This document shows, piece after piece, positions 33,606 to 43,698 of a stretch of DNA of 64,000 nucleotides; within the stretch, counting starts at the first letter, position 1; each line of letters opens with the position of its first letter. The stretch is taken from positions 62,001-126,000 of the forward strand of contig NW_027017959.1 of the NCBI RefSeq assembly GCF_032854445.1, given 5' to 3'. The notes under the pieces were generated by a model that was given only the letters and a program-made list of their open reading frames with translations, had not been told where the DNA came from and searched no databases. The position numbers and the translations under genes are program-made. The DNA comes from Liolophura sinensis. Lineage: Eukaryota; Mollusca; Polyplacophora; Chitonida; Chitonidae.

Positions 33606-34739
33606 TCGGAAAAGAAACCTGAAGCTATGTCCCCAAGTTTGGTGTTGGCTTCCACAATATGATCCTTAACACGAAGACAGAACGAAGGGATCTTATTAGG
33701 ACATTTACTATATTTGTCTACATATATTGGATTGAAAACACAGTAGTAGGCAGGGTTTGTTGGATGAGCTTTAAGCTTTGTAGCATATTGAAGGCTCAGT
33801 TTTATATGTCGGTTATATAAAGAAGCGTATAAACTCTCTGCTGGTGAGGTTTTAAAAGCACTAAGGCTGAGCCTCAAACCTTGGTGATGAGCATTATCCA
33901 ACATTTTAATATACCACTTCCTGGCGGAACCGTAAATGATGGATCCATAGTCCAATTTACACTCACCAGAGAACGATATACATTAAGTAAATCATAATTA
34001 TGTCCTGAATAATGTCGAGAGCCTTAATGCATGCAGCTTTACGCATTTTTATATGAGGTATAAAAGATAGCTTAATATTAAATATATATACCTACACATT
34101 TCGTTTCCTCCCAACAATTTTAACCTGTTCACCACAAAAATTAAGCTCAGGGTGAAGATGACGTTTCCGTTTATTACAAAAATGCATACCGACGGTTTTA
34201 GACGTTGAAAATCTAAAGCCATTTTCCGTTGCCCATTTCTGGATCTTATTGAGACAAAGCTGCAACCGACGTTCGATATTATTCATATTCTTAGCTCGGT
34301 AGCATAACCCTCTGTGCCCGATGTTAATGTTTTTGCTAGGCTATTTATTTTTATGCTTAACAGAGTTGGTGATAGAATGCTGTCCTGGGGTATACCCATT
34401 TCCTGCGCATTAGAGTCAGAAAGAGTGGACCCCACCCGTACCTTAAACTGACGATTAGAAAAAAAATTGAGATATAAATAAAGGTAAGCGACCTTTTAAT
34501 CCCATAAAAAGGTCCCATAGAAATAAAATACCATATTTCCATGTGGTGTCATAGGCCTTTTCAAGGTCGAAAAATATGGACACCACATGTGCATTATTAA
34601 TAAAACCATCACCAATAAAAGTTTCAAATCCAACAAGGTGATCTAAAGTTGATCGACCTTGACGAAAACCACATTGAATATTTCAGAAAAGGTAGTGGGT
34701 TTCGAGAAACCAAACAAGTCTATCATTAATCATCCGTTC
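33606..34739 (-). mobile_element. I-group LINE RT, 3' part (split by Polinton)
   Basis: Minus strand: RT thumb/connection (33560-33955 frame: LDYGSIIYGSARK-like, HHQGLRLSLSAFKTS) and palm (34092-34286), interrupted at CATAG (34740-34744) by the 13-kb Polinton and resuming at 47745. It is 3' truncated at 33606. Many frameshifts. Confidence 0.82.
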
Positions 34740-34744
34740 CATAG

Positions 34745-34981
34745 AGCAGGAGGGGGTGCCAGCATACCACTTGGTGAGGCCGTTGAAGCTCCTATCGGTA
34801 TTTCCGGGGCATGTTTATAGTTATTCAACCCCCCAAAAACAGGTCTGGTGGGCTAAAAAACAACGCATCTCGCCTGTCCAAAACTAGACAGCCAGAGGGG
34901 CGCCCCCCCCCCCCCCTTAGGCGCACCCCTAGCCAAGGCATACACGTTTGTTTACCTTTTAGACATACCCATCCGCAGTAG
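34745..34981 (+). repeat. Polinton left terminal inverted repeat
   Basis: Starts AGCAGGAGGGGGTGCCAGCA. It matches the reverse complement of 47537-47744 with scattered differences. An expanded C-run near 34901-34916 accounts for part of the length difference. The inner edge holds CATACCCATCCGCAGTAG, a motif repeated upstream of other genes. Confidence 0.9.
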
Positions 34982-35012
34982 CATACGAAGTGATAAGCAG
35001 CCCGTATACACG

Positions 35013-35267
35013 ATGACTCAAGGAACAAACACGTGCGCTTGGCCCATGATTGGCACAACTGACCTCTGCGGTCGCTCCTGCCTAGGCACGCACTGTAAAA
35101 TCCACCTGTTTCTCGTCCGAAAGGGGCCGCCACTCCAACCGTGTAGCAAGTGCGGGAAGAGCGTTAAAAACGTTTTCTGTCTCTGCCAAGGTTGTGGGTA
35201 TGACAACGCAAAGACGAAAGCAGCGTTCGAGAAGGAGTTTAAACATTTGGCTAGGATTGACCCCTAA
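35013..35267 (+). CDS. Small Cys-rich (zinc-binding type) Polinton protein, 84 aa
   Basis: Intact frame starting at ATG 35013, just inside the left repeat. N-terminal Cys/His cluster (NTCAWPMIG, DLCGRSCLGTHCKIH) and a second cluster (PCSKCGKSVKNVFCLCQGC) fit two small zinc-binding modules. A clear relative opens the second Polinton at 60382-60660 with the same ANTCAW / LCGR / CK order. Position just behind the TIR with a TATACCCAT-like motif suggests an early or regulatory gene, but function is unknown. Confidence 0.72.
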   Translation: MTQGTNTCAWPMIGTTDLCGRSCLGTHCKIHLFLVRKGPPLQPCSKCGKSVKNVFCLCQGCGYDNAKTKAAFEKEFKHLARIDP

Positions 35268-35273
35268 CCCCCG

Positions 35274-35290
35274 TTTTATATACCCATCCG
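35274..35290 (+). promoter_or_regulatory. TATACCCAT-type upstream motif
   Basis: TTTTATATACCCATCCG lies between the Cys-rich gene and the next frame. The same core occurs at 34964-34976 and, in the other Polinton, TTATACCCATCAG at 60346-60358. It resembles a TATA-like promoter element; role inferred from position only. Confidence 0.4.
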
Positions 35291-35355
35291 CCGAGACGAC
35301 CATTTAGAGAAATGAAACGTTTGTTAATACTCAATCGAATTGACTGATATCGGTA

Positions 35356-35661
35356 ATGACGCACGCGGAAAAAGCATCAGCATTACGCCGTGCGTACGAA
35401 ATCGCCACAGGCAGATGGCCAGCCTACCCCCGCTCCCGTGTGGCCCTAGAGGCCCTTCGGGAGACCCTCCACCGCTACATAGCGGCCACCAAGGCCCAAG
35501 CGGCCAATGAGACCAAGCGCCGAGATGCTTAGGACATCCCTGCCGAGGCAAAGCGCCTTGGGGCAGTCGATATTGCCCTCGGCTTCGATCTCGACCGGCT
35601 GACGGCAGCAGGCCAGCTTGAGTCGGAGCCGGCAAAGCTCGTGGGGCGCGCCAAAAAGTAG
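35356..35661 (+). pseudogene. Short Ala/Arg-rich Polinton frame with one internal TAG
   Basis: From ATG 35356 the frame reads MTHAEKASALRRAYEIATG and stays open for 102 codons to TAG 35659-35661 except for one in-frame TAG at 35530-35532. Composition (Ala, Arg, Glu, Lys, Leu) suggests a helical protein. It overlaps the start region of the polymerase frame. I do not recognise it; it may be a separate small gene or an N-terminal piece of the replication protein. Confidence 0.5.
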
Positions 35662-37645
35662 CACCCTCGGGAAGGCGCTGCCCACGTCTTCACCTCCTGG
35701 CGGCAGGAGACCCCCGGACCCTCATGACCTCGGCGACGTGTTCGTCAATGAACGCATCCGTGTCGTCGCTGGCAACATGGTACAAGACAACACGATCGAC
35801 ACCGCCCGTTCAGCAGACATCCTGGGAAGTCTAGAAGGCGAATACCTCATCAAGATCAAGCTGATAAAGGAGCAGGAAGAAGGTGTCTTTGTGGTCGAGG
35901 ATGCTTTTCAACCCCTCCGGGAGGGTAGAACACGAAGAAAAGCTGTAATCGAGATTACGGCCCAAACGAACCCGGGTCTTCTTGAGGGTATTAACCGGCC
36001 CTACTTCGGGAACGGCTATCCCATGTCAGCTGTCGTACACGGGCTGTACCCAACCAGAGCGCTCGATCAGGCCAACCTCGCCCCTATGCGTGCAGGCGGC
36101 TTCAACTGCGTCGCCCGGGTGGCCCTAAACCACCTCAAGAGCGCCACCCGGGGACACGGACTAACGGCGGCCCAGCGTCGGAAAATAGGAACCTGGGAGG
36201 CTGGTGTCCACGAGACGGGGGCCACTCTCCAGGACCTTGCAGGGCTCGAGACAGCCACAGGGCGCGCCATTATCGTCCGCAACATCGCTGGCGAGACCCT
36301 CCATTCGAGTGGCAAGTATGAAGCCAGCAAGTGGAAACCGATCGAAATCACACTCCGTAACGGCCACGCCTGTGGACCAGAGCTGGCATTCCCCCAAGCC
36401 CGAAAAGTCCGGACTAACGCCGGCGACGTCTGGGAGGCGATCCGAAAAGGGGTCGCCGACGAATCGATGGCTGTCTGGTTGCTGAGGGGGGGGGGGGGGG
36501 GGGGCAGCGAAGGACGGAAGCTCACTGTCAACCAGTTCGTCCTCGCTGACGGGCGCACCTACCAGACCAGCCTCGTGCACGAGGCCTTGATCGCCGCCTG
36601 TTGCCACCTATCTCCCGAGGACCCCGAGGTACTGGCCAGCAAGGTCTTTGGCGAGAATCACGCCGCGAGCCTGGTAGCAAGGAAAAAAAAAACGACTGGC
36701 GACCCACGCCAGCCAACCTCTTGGACGAGGTCCAGGCGGCCTCACGAACTCCCCGGGCTACTACACACAGGACATAGTTAGCATCGATATGAAAGCCTGT
36801 TACCCTACCTCTTTCCAGGGCCACGGCGAGGCCGCACCCTGTTTCAGGCGGTTTGGTCATTCCAGCCACCGTATGGTCCGCGTCGCAATGAACGGCCCGC
36901 TGCCCGTCGACATCGGCATAGGCTTCGCCTGCATACGCTCGTGGGAGTTCGCGCCCGACTGCCACTCGGTCATACCTGCGTGGTTTGGGGGCAACCTCAT
37001 CGCGAAAGGCTGGGCTCCCACGGCACTCCTAGCCTATCTCACTGAGACAGGCCTCCTAACCCACCTCGAGGTCACAGAGGGGCTCGTTGCTCTCACGCCC
37101 CAGCACAATGTCTGGCTCCCTGACAGCCGAAACCAGGCATGTTCAGTCATCGGCAAGTTTACCCAGGGCTCCAAGGCCGATGGCAAGCGGATGACGCGGC
37201 GTCTGATCACGGACCAGGGCGAACTGGACTTCCTAGTAGACGACTGCCGCAAAAGCGGCTCCCTAGTGGGTGCGCCCGAATGGTGCCCTCTGGGGTGGGT
37301 CTTGACCTACTATGGGGCCCAGCCGCAGTACACCTACCTACGGGCGAGCATGCTAACATACGCCCACATCAATCTCTTGGCGATGCTCCGCCGGTTCACG
37401 GCCGAGGAAGCCGTCCGGGTGGCAACGGACAGACTCTACCTTACCCGTCCGGCCATAGCCAAACTCGACGGCGTCGAGAACTTCGTCGATCCCCGGCATT
37501 GTAACTGCGGTAGACAAATATGTGTCCATTGTCTGATGGGGTTGGCCTGGATGCCCCCCGTGGCCCCGGGCCAGTGGAGAGATAAGGGCGAGACGATCTT
37601 TGCACCCCAGGACCACGCCGCCTACCAAGCGAAAGCCGACGCATG
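35618..37645 (+). pseudogene. B-type DNA polymerase palm region of Polinton replication protein
   Basis: First module of a long plus-strand gene. Open at 35618-36781 (start uncertain; first ATG at 35776), then a frame change in an A-run near 36690, then open at 36789-37640. Motif A-like sequence SIDMKACYPTSFQG (Asp codon 36786-36788), motif B-like YLRASMLTYAHINLLAMLRRF around 37340, and motif C-like VATDRLYL near 37420 match the order of B-family palms, though motif C lacks the usual DTDS. A Cys cluster (HCNCGRQICVHC) follows. The N-terminal 300 residues have no recognised exonuclease. A 19-G run at 36486-36504 encodes Gly repeats. It would copy the element DNA. Confidence 0.62.
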
Positions 37646-38800
37646 GGGGTCACCTGCTCCCCGACAGCATGGAGCCCAGCCACACGGATCCGCAAACGCG
37701 CCACGCCCTCAGCTATCTCAACGGGGGTGGTGGCTCGGGAAAGACGACACGATCAATCGAGCTCTTTCGCGCCCACGGCTACCTGGTGGTGTTCACCTCC
37801 ACCCACCGCCTCGCGAAGGAGATGAGAGCCCGGGGCGTGAAGGCCCAGACGTACCACTCGTTCTTCCTCTGGAGCGGCCAAAAGGTCTGGTCTTCGGAAG
37901 TGATGGGTCAGAAGTTTGTTCCCGGTGTCGTCGTCTGGGATGAGGTGTGCATCATCTTGGAGACATTTCTTGAGTGGCTGGACTGCAGGGGTGTTCACGT
38001 TATCTGCTGCGGCGACCAGGGCCAACCCCCACCAATTACGGGCGCGGCCCCACACGATTAGGCTGGGCGAGGCTGCCGGCTACTACCAAGAGATCACCGT
38101 CGACCATCGGGCGAAGGAGGAGGACCTCCGGGCCCTGAAGAGGGCGATTCGGCTCGAGCCAGATAGGGTACAGTGGCGGGAGATGCTGCGTGCCATCCCC
38201 AAATGTGATGGCTGGGAAGATTTCTTGGCTGTGTGGGAACCGACGGACCTCGTCCTCATCTCACGGAAGGTGCAACGTGATCGGGCACAGAAGCTCATCT
38301 TTGAGCGCCACTGAAGAGCCTTCCCTACAGAGTCGTTCCCCCTAATCTATCGCCCGCGGGACACCCGGAAGCAGAACGTAATGGTGACTGTCCTCGGCCC
38401 ATTATTTATGGACGATGACAGGCCGTACCAGCTGGAGCTCGTGCTTAACGATGTCGTCGAGGTAAGCGTGAGGACTGCACAGGAGATTGTGGAAGGTGAA
38501 TGGCCAGACTTCGCACTAGGCTACGCGATAACGGTCCACTCGAGCCAAGGCCTGACAATCGAGGACCCCAACGTGTCTGGGTCGTAGATGACGGCATCTT
38601 GTGGAACAACCTCTGTTACCTCGCCGTGAGCCGCGTTGAGTATCTCGGGCAACTCCGTTGCTGCTGTCCACCGCCAGAGCTTGACGGTCCGTCTGTCCCG
38701 CAGGAAAACGCCGCGGAGCTGCAGAAAAACATTGCCCGCAAGCTGGAGGGTTACAAACGACTTGACGACGCAAAGGGACACACCAATGACCTGCGCGCGG
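37646..38800 (+). pseudogene. Superfamily 1 DNA helicase module of the same gene
   Basis: After a frame change near 37645, Walker A NGGGGSGKTT (about 37720-37749), motif Ia-like TSTHRLAKEM, Walker B VVWDEV (about 37930) and motif III CCGDQGQPPP (about 38010) appear in order, then after further breaks motif V YAITVHSSQGLT (about 38525) and motif VI LCYLAVSRVEYL (about 38615). This is a RecD/Pif1-type SF1 arrangement. Breaks: frame change near 38055, TGA at 38312-38314, frame change near 38578. Fused to or directly following the polymerase, it would unwind DNA ahead of synthesis. Confidence 0.78.
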
Positions 38801-38998
38801 AGGACGTCCTTGGCCTGAGGGCAAAACAGGGCGGCCGATGCGCCGCAGTTCAGCGTTGACCGCCTGGACAACGCCCAGGGTCACACCCGGGGCAATGTCC
38901 GCATGACCTGCCTGGAGTGCAACCGCCGTCGGGGGGCGGCAACGTTGCGCTCAATGGTCATTAAGGTGGAGACTCCTTCAGATGAGCTCATCACCTGA
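38801..38998 (+). pseudogene. HNH-type nuclease module at the end of the replication gene
   Basis: The frame runs LGLRAKQGGRCAA, then after a deletion and frame change FSVDRLDNAQGHTRGN and MTCLECNRRRGAA, ending at TGA 38996-38998. Spaced Cys pairs around a DR-x-DN-x(4)-H-x(2)-N core are typical of Cys-type HNH nucleases of the endonuclease VII kind. The segment that should carry the second half of the first Cys pair is missing. It overlaps the integrase stop on the other strand by 8 bp. Confidence 0.65.
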
Positions 38999-39965
38999 GA
39001 ACCCCATCCGGAGGAACCTGAGTATCGGGAGGCACTATAAGCAACTCTTCACGAACGAAGCCCCGTCGCGGGCCATCCGACGTATCGTCTAGATAGTACA
39101 GCACGGGTTCATTAGGTTTTGTGACAGAGCGTCCAAGCCAATATATCTCTAGAGACCACACAGGATCAGTCGCCCGACAGCGGCCGCCCTCCAGCTCTCC
39201 AGGCTGATAGAGATAACGAACGCCAACACCCTCGGGGATCTTCCGCTCATGAAGTTCAACGGGACGACCTGGAACCGTCGAGGAAGGCTTATGGGGCACC
39301 TCTTTTGCCTTGATGGCGTCTTTCGGCTTTTTACCGATCAGTCTCGTCTCGTTATTCAGAGCGGCCACAACAGAGGGCAGCCGAGCCACCCATTCAGTAG
39401 ACCGGTGATCGAGATGGAGGCGCATCTCCTGGGCGTACTGATGTCCAAAGAGCCGCTCAGCCAGAGTACGGTTGAAACGCTCCAATATCCCTTGATCTCG
39501 GTGGATATCCACACGACCTCGGCGGACTGTGACATCGTGTTTGGCCAGCAGTTGGCTCACTGCACCCATGAACTCGCGCCCAGGGTTAACTTGGAGAAGC
39601 TTCGGCCATCTAAGGGGTCCCCGCTTGTAGATGCGAGTGACAGCGTCAGCGACCCCTTTGGATTCTTTTGTGGCCAACGGCTCTGCCTCTTTATAGGTGC
39701 GCTTGCGGATTTTATCATGGGGAAGAAATAGCAGGTCAGCCTGGTAGACCTCGTTAGGCACGGCCACATCGAACTTCGGCCTCGGTATTTTTCTGGGACG
39801 GGGCAAGTATATCTGCCAGATAGCCTGCTTTCCCAGCCAGGCCCGGACCACATTTTCTGAGACTTTAGCCACAGTGGAAAGTTTCTGGATGGCCGCGCGG
39901 CCCTTCCAGTACCCACGAGGGCTGTAGTAGATATGTGCCAGGCGAGCAGACACCTTACTAGCCAT
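38991..39965 (-). pseudogene. Polinton integrase (retroviral-type DDE, chromodomain-like C terminus)
   Basis: Open over 324 codons. N-terminal helical DNA-binding region, catalytic core and a C-terminal chromodomain-like part (GVGVRYLYQPGELEGG, RGFVREELLIVPP). Catalytic residues: Asp77 in YQADLLFLP, position 127 in QVNPGREF where Asp is expected but Asn is found, and Glu162 in GILERFNRTL, 35 residues on. Between TYK and EAEPL about a dozen core residues expected in the family appear to be missing without a frame change. The frame is open but the enzyme should be inactive. It would integrate the element ends. Confidence 0.88.
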
Positions 39966-40059
39966 GTCATCAAGGTATTCTAGCAGCCCTCTAACAGATT
40001 TGCGACGAAAAAGATGTTAATCATCGCGGTGTATTTGCGTGCGCAGAACCACCTCACTA

Positions 40060-40534
40060 CTAAGGTCGTGCCTGCCATACGGCGAGGAGCTCGATGACGA
40101 GTCCGGCACAGTCAGCTCTCATTATTTGGTGAGTTTTGCGATTCCGTAGCTCACACCCCAAGGTTATCTCGCGGTGTTTTTGATCTTCACTAGGCACATA
40201 GAAATTGGAGAGCTGTGGCTCTGAGCCCAGCAGCACGTCGCGTGCATTGCGTGTAAGAGTTTTGCTCGTGACCCTAGAATACTCGCGGATTGCAACGTCG
40301 ACATCCCGGAACGTTTGGACAGCGTGGCCCTGGCGGCTGAGTTCATCATTGATCCAGTCCAAGCGCTCGGTACGTTTTCGGGCCCATTTTTCCTGGGCGG
40401 TTTGGAGCTGCTCTACAGCGCCTCCGCTCTTTGCCAACACCGGAACTCCTTAGCATCGAAAACATATAGTTGCTCCCGCTGAAGGCCAGAGCGTTTACGA
40501 GGGCACCGCCCATAATCATTGCGATGGAGGCCAT
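40060..40534 (-). pseudogene. Small helical Polinton protein, frameshifted
   Basis: Starts MASIAMIMGGALVNALAFSG at 40534, a hydrophobic Gly/Ala-rich N terminus suggesting a membrane or virion-membrane segment. After a frame change near 40435 it continues EQLQTAQEKWARKRTERLDW, LSRQGHAVQTFRDVDVAIRE and LSNFYVPSEDQKHREI. The style and place between integrase and packaging genes are typical of uncharacterised Polinton virion-related genes. No enzymatic motif seen. Confidence 0.6.
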
Positions 40535-40536
40535 TA

Positions 40537-40776
40537 CTACTTGATTATATTGGGAGGAAGGAGCCCCTGTTTAATTGGCAACTCCTTCGAAAACATGGCC
40601 AGGCCTGCATCAGCAATGACCAGGCCAACGTCACGGGGTGTTAAGTCCAGCTTCGGGAGGGTTCTTTTCACGAACATCTGGCCGAGACGAGCGTACCCAG
40701 TAGCCAGGAGAGAGACCACAGCGGCGTGGTAGGCCGCGTTGACTAGCACTTTTCCGTCACTGGTTGGAGTAGACAT
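40537..40776 (-). CDS. Small hydrophobic Polinton protein, 79 aa
   Basis: Intact frame MSTPTSDGKVLVNAAYHAAV, with a hydrophobic stretch around residues 10-30 (NAAYHAAVVSLLATGYA) and a second near the middle (DVGLVIADAGLAMF). It sits 2 bp from the next minus-strand gene on each side, so it is part of a packed gene run. Likely membrane-associated or structural; function unknown. Confidence 0.6.
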   Translation of the reverse strand: MSTPTSDGKVLVNAAYHAAVVSLLATGYARLGQMFVKRTLPKLDLTPRDVGLVIADAGLAMFSKELPIKQGLLPPNIIK

Positions 40777-40777
40777 G

Positions 40778-41266
40778 TCACTCTATATAGAAAGGGTCGC
40801 GACGTGTATTTAAATGGAGTTTTTGTTTTTGCGAAGGAACAGGCGTAATATCTTGTTGTGCCGTATCGCGGCTGCGCCACACGCGTAGCAACACTAACAC
40901 TGCAAGGCTGCCAACGCCTAATAACGCCAGGGGCGTCCTCCAGTGGGTGAATTGGTGTGCCCGTTCCTTTGTAGAATCAGGTTCCTTCGTAAAATCTGTG
41001 GCGCCCCCCTCCTTCGTAGAATCCGGTTCCTTCGGCTGTTTCTTATTAGAATCAGCTGCGTCAAGCAAAGCAGCCTTAGCTTCGCGAAGATCGGCCTTGA
41101 GGTTTTCAGCCTTGGCCTTTCTCGCTGCAGCACCCGCTCGACCCGAAGAGACTTTTTTGGGGTTCTTCGCAGGGCTGTCATTCGTAGAATCCGCTGTCAC
41201 CCTCTCCTCTTCCTTCTGGCCTTCCGGATTCGTTGTACTCATGTTCCTCTGGATCATACGGCTCAT
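40778..41266 (-). CDS. Charged protein with one membrane span, 154-162 aa
   Basis: Open frame; a second ATG at 41242 gives MSTTNPEGQKEEERVTADST, probably the true start. Residues 30-75 are Lys/Ala-rich and helical, then short repeats (KEPDSTKEGG, KEPDSTKERA), then a clear membrane span (TPLALLGVGSLAVLVLLRVW) and a basic tail. It could be a virion membrane-anchored protein. No family recognised. Confidence 0.55.
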   Translation of the reverse strand: MSRMIQRNMSTTNPEGQKEEERVTADSTNDSPAKNPKKVSSGRAGAAARKAKAENLKADLREAKAALLDAADSNKKQPKEPDSTKEGGATDFTKEPDSTKERAHQFTHWRTPLALLGVGSLAVLVLLRVWRSRDTAQQDITPVPSQKQKLHLNTRRDPFYIE

Positions 41267-41360
41267 TTCTAGGACAGCAGTGGTGTTTAAATGAGCAGTG
41301 ATCAGCAGTGGTCAACGCCATGGTTAACGGAGCTAAGTACTTACCATAGCAGTAGTACAG

Positions 41361-41759
41361 CTAGCAGCCAGCACTGCTAATCGCCTGTTTAATAAATGGG
41401 TCGGTGGCGAGCCGTGCCATGGGCATTGGTCGATTCTCGGGTGGGATAGGTAGGAGCCAGCTGGCCGCCCTTACATATGATCTCAAGAACATACCTCCGA
41501 GACCGTTAACCATCCGCGCACCCAGCTTAGCCTCGTACCGGGAGTACAACCTTTCAACGTCTTCGTCGCTCATGTCGTCGATCTCAGCGGCTGTTACGTC
41601 TTTTCCCAGATATCGCTTGGCCTGCCCACCCGCCGCAAGTGCCGCCAGCCTATCCCTGAGCTGCCGTGCATCATCTTGTTGGCTGACGCCGGGCTTTTGG
41701 CTGAGGCCGGGCTCTTTATCTGCGCTCAGCAGCTCGTCTATAAGCTCGTCGGTATCCAT
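41361..41759 (-). CDS. Conserved-type Polinton protein, 132 aa, unknown function
   Basis: Open frame starting MDTDELIDELLSADKEPG; an acidic N terminus with two short repeats (GLSQKPGVSQQDD), a central helical part (LRDRLAALAAGG, DMSDEDVERLYSRYEAKLGA) and a hydrophobic C-terminal region (MVNGLGGMFLRSYVRAASWL). It sits between the membrane protein and the packaging ATPase. I do not recognise a domain. Confidence 0.55.
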   Translation of the reverse strand: MDTDELIDELLSADKEPGLSQKPGVSQQDDARQLRDRLAALAAGGQAKRYLGKDVTAAEIDDMSDEDVERLYSRYEAKLGARMVNGLGGMFLRSYVRAASWLLPIPPENRPMPMARLATDPFIKQAISSAGC

Positions 41760-41798
41760 GCTTCATTGGAAAAATGATGCCTACGTCTAATATAAAAC

Positions 41799-42426
41799 CT
41801 AATATGTACTGGGCTGATCAGTCTTTAGCAGGAGCTTAGAATGCGGATTGTCCTTGAGCAACTGTCGAACCTCTGCCTTTTCGCTCTTTGTCGGAATGAC
41901 GTCGTTCTCCTCCAGGCAGTTTTCGAACAAGTGCTGATCTTTGCAGTTGAAGAGAGCCACCCACTTTGTCTGCTCGCGAAAGTCTTTGAGGACGGCGTTG
42001 TATTTCTGAGTGAGGACCCAGACGCTTTGGTCTGCATGGCGGCCCGAGAAAGCCATGGATGACAGTATGTCTTTTTTCTTCGTTATCGCCTCTAACGCGC
42101 TACAATCATTGATGATGTATAAGGTGGGTTCCCCGTTAAACAGACTGTAGAAAGTTCTCAGAACGTCGTGGAGCCGATCGCCGGGGTCCAAATAATAGAC
42201 CTCTGGGTCAGACAGTATCCATCGCCGCCGGTACGCCTTGTTATACTCAAGACCGGGGCACAGAATCACAATGTGATGAAAGAAACCGCGGAAAGGGCCC
42301 TCAAGCAGGTCCAGCATGAAGACTGTTTCGCCGCATCCCGTCTGCCTACAGATAATTGCGCAGTGGGCGTAATCAATACAGCGCGCTGACGAATCTACCA
42401 TCCTGGATGTGAAGCTTTGCGTCCAT
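41799..42426 (-). pseudogene. A32/FtsK-type genome-packaging ATPase
   Basis: ATG at 42426 lies 2 bp after the capsid gene stop; a frame change near 42375 leads into the frame open to 41799. Boxes: Walker A region IICRQTGCGETVF, where the essential Lys is Glu; Walker B region LYIINDCSALEAI, where an Asp is Asn; and the downstream signature MAFSGRHADQSVWVLTQKYN followed by FREQTKWVALFNCKD, characteristic of the Polinton/virophage/poxvirus A32 packaging ATPases. It would pump DNA into capsids; with the Walker changes it should be dead. Confidence 0.87.
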
Positions 42427-42428
42427 GA

Positions 42429-43657
42429 TCACATACAGATATACGTTGAACACTCGGGCTCTTCTCTCTCTTTTGTAACCTGTATCGTAATCCCCTCGCT
42501 GGCGTTCATCACGCGCCTCCCACTGCCATACAGCTCGTCATCGTCGCTTGTCCTCAGGTCAAGCCAGAAGGCGTGCTTGGACGTCAAGGACTCTTCCAGG
42601 GACACGTTTGCCAGGCTTAAGTCTTTTACGACCCTGGCCACCTCGGGCCCCGCTTCTTAAGGGGTGAGCTGGCGAAGAACTTCTTGACCTCGTCCCATTG
42701 CTGGTACGCCCGCATGCCCTGGCTGTACAGCTTATTGGGGACACCTTCTATTGTGACTTCTACTTTGGTGATCTTCGGGTTGTAGAAGGATTCCCACCTC
42801 CTCCTCCACGCGTTTCCTTTAGTCTCGTACAGCATGAGGATGCCCTTTATTGCTCTCGCAGGCGTGTTCAGGTTTATGTTCCAGTGAGTATCACACTTGT
42901 CCTTCACAAACTTTCGGTGGCAGAGGACGCGATCATACAGTATGGAGACGCCCCCGGCAAACTGGGTGCGGATCTGTCTAGCGAGCTCTCCTTCGGTGAC
43001 CATATCGAAGTCCAAGCTGATGTTGTCGATGGTGTAAGTCGCGTCGGCATCGCCTGTTTTCTTTATGACCCGGCTGTAATCGATGAACGTCAGTTCGTAC
43101 TACAGTCGGTTGGCCAAGGGACTCTGATAGAATGGCATGTGGCTATCTAGAAGCTCAAAGTCTAGTGGGATGTGGAACCGGTTGCCAAAGGCATGAGCGA
43201 TGGCATTTTCTCCAGCATCGTCGTCACTTGCGTCCTCCGCTCCGACTCGAAGTTTAAGCATGTTTTCGCTGCCGATGCCTTGGTAGGCAGAATTCTGCCG
43301 TTTGTTTTTGGTCAGCCATAAGTCGCCGTAGCAACGAAACACATCAGAGTCGTCAATGGACATTACCTCATTCCCGCTGATTCTGATCGTGGTTTTCTGG
43401 ACTACTGCGCGTCCGAGATTCCCGACCACTGTGGCGTTCGGGTCGGATGAATTGATCGTGATCCAGAAGGCCAAGCGCACGGTACCGGGCACAATGATGT
43501 CATTTTTGCCGAGGTTGGGGAAGCGGACCAAGAGTTGTTGATTCTGGTCGATCGTACTAGGGTTATTGGTGACGACCACGGACTGCCGTTCACTTTGCAC
43601 CCCGAGAGGCTTACGGAGTGTTGTGAAGGGGTTTAGCCTGCGTCCGTATGCATCCAC
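42429..43657 (-). pseudogene. Probable Polinton major capsid protein (double jelly-roll)
   Basis: About 409 codons from MDAYGRRLNPFTTL at 43657. It is beta-rich with segments LVRFPNLGKNDIIVPGTVRL, ISGNEVMSIDDSDVFRCYGD and, further on, FAGGVSILYDRVLCHRKFV. The frame has one TAG at 43100-43102 and a 1-base frame change near 42650; the final part (KHAFWLDLRTSDDDELYGSG) ends at TGA 42429-42431, 2 bp before the ATPase ATG. Size, strand and ATPase neighbour fit the MCP of Polintons. Structure prediction would settle it. Confidence 0.68.
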
Positions 43658-43698
43658 TGTGTATTGAATGCATACCTTGAAAGTTCAACACGAACATT

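Noticed and set aside
35324-38884. Several long minus-strand frames opposite the Polinton replication gene
   Set aside because: GC-rich coding DNA yields long antisense frames; none shows domain motifs, while the plus strand shows ordered polymerase and helicase motifs.
39249-39731. 160-codon plus-strand frame
   Set aside because: Antisense to the integrase, whose minus-strand frame carries the DDE-type motifs and chromodomain-like end.
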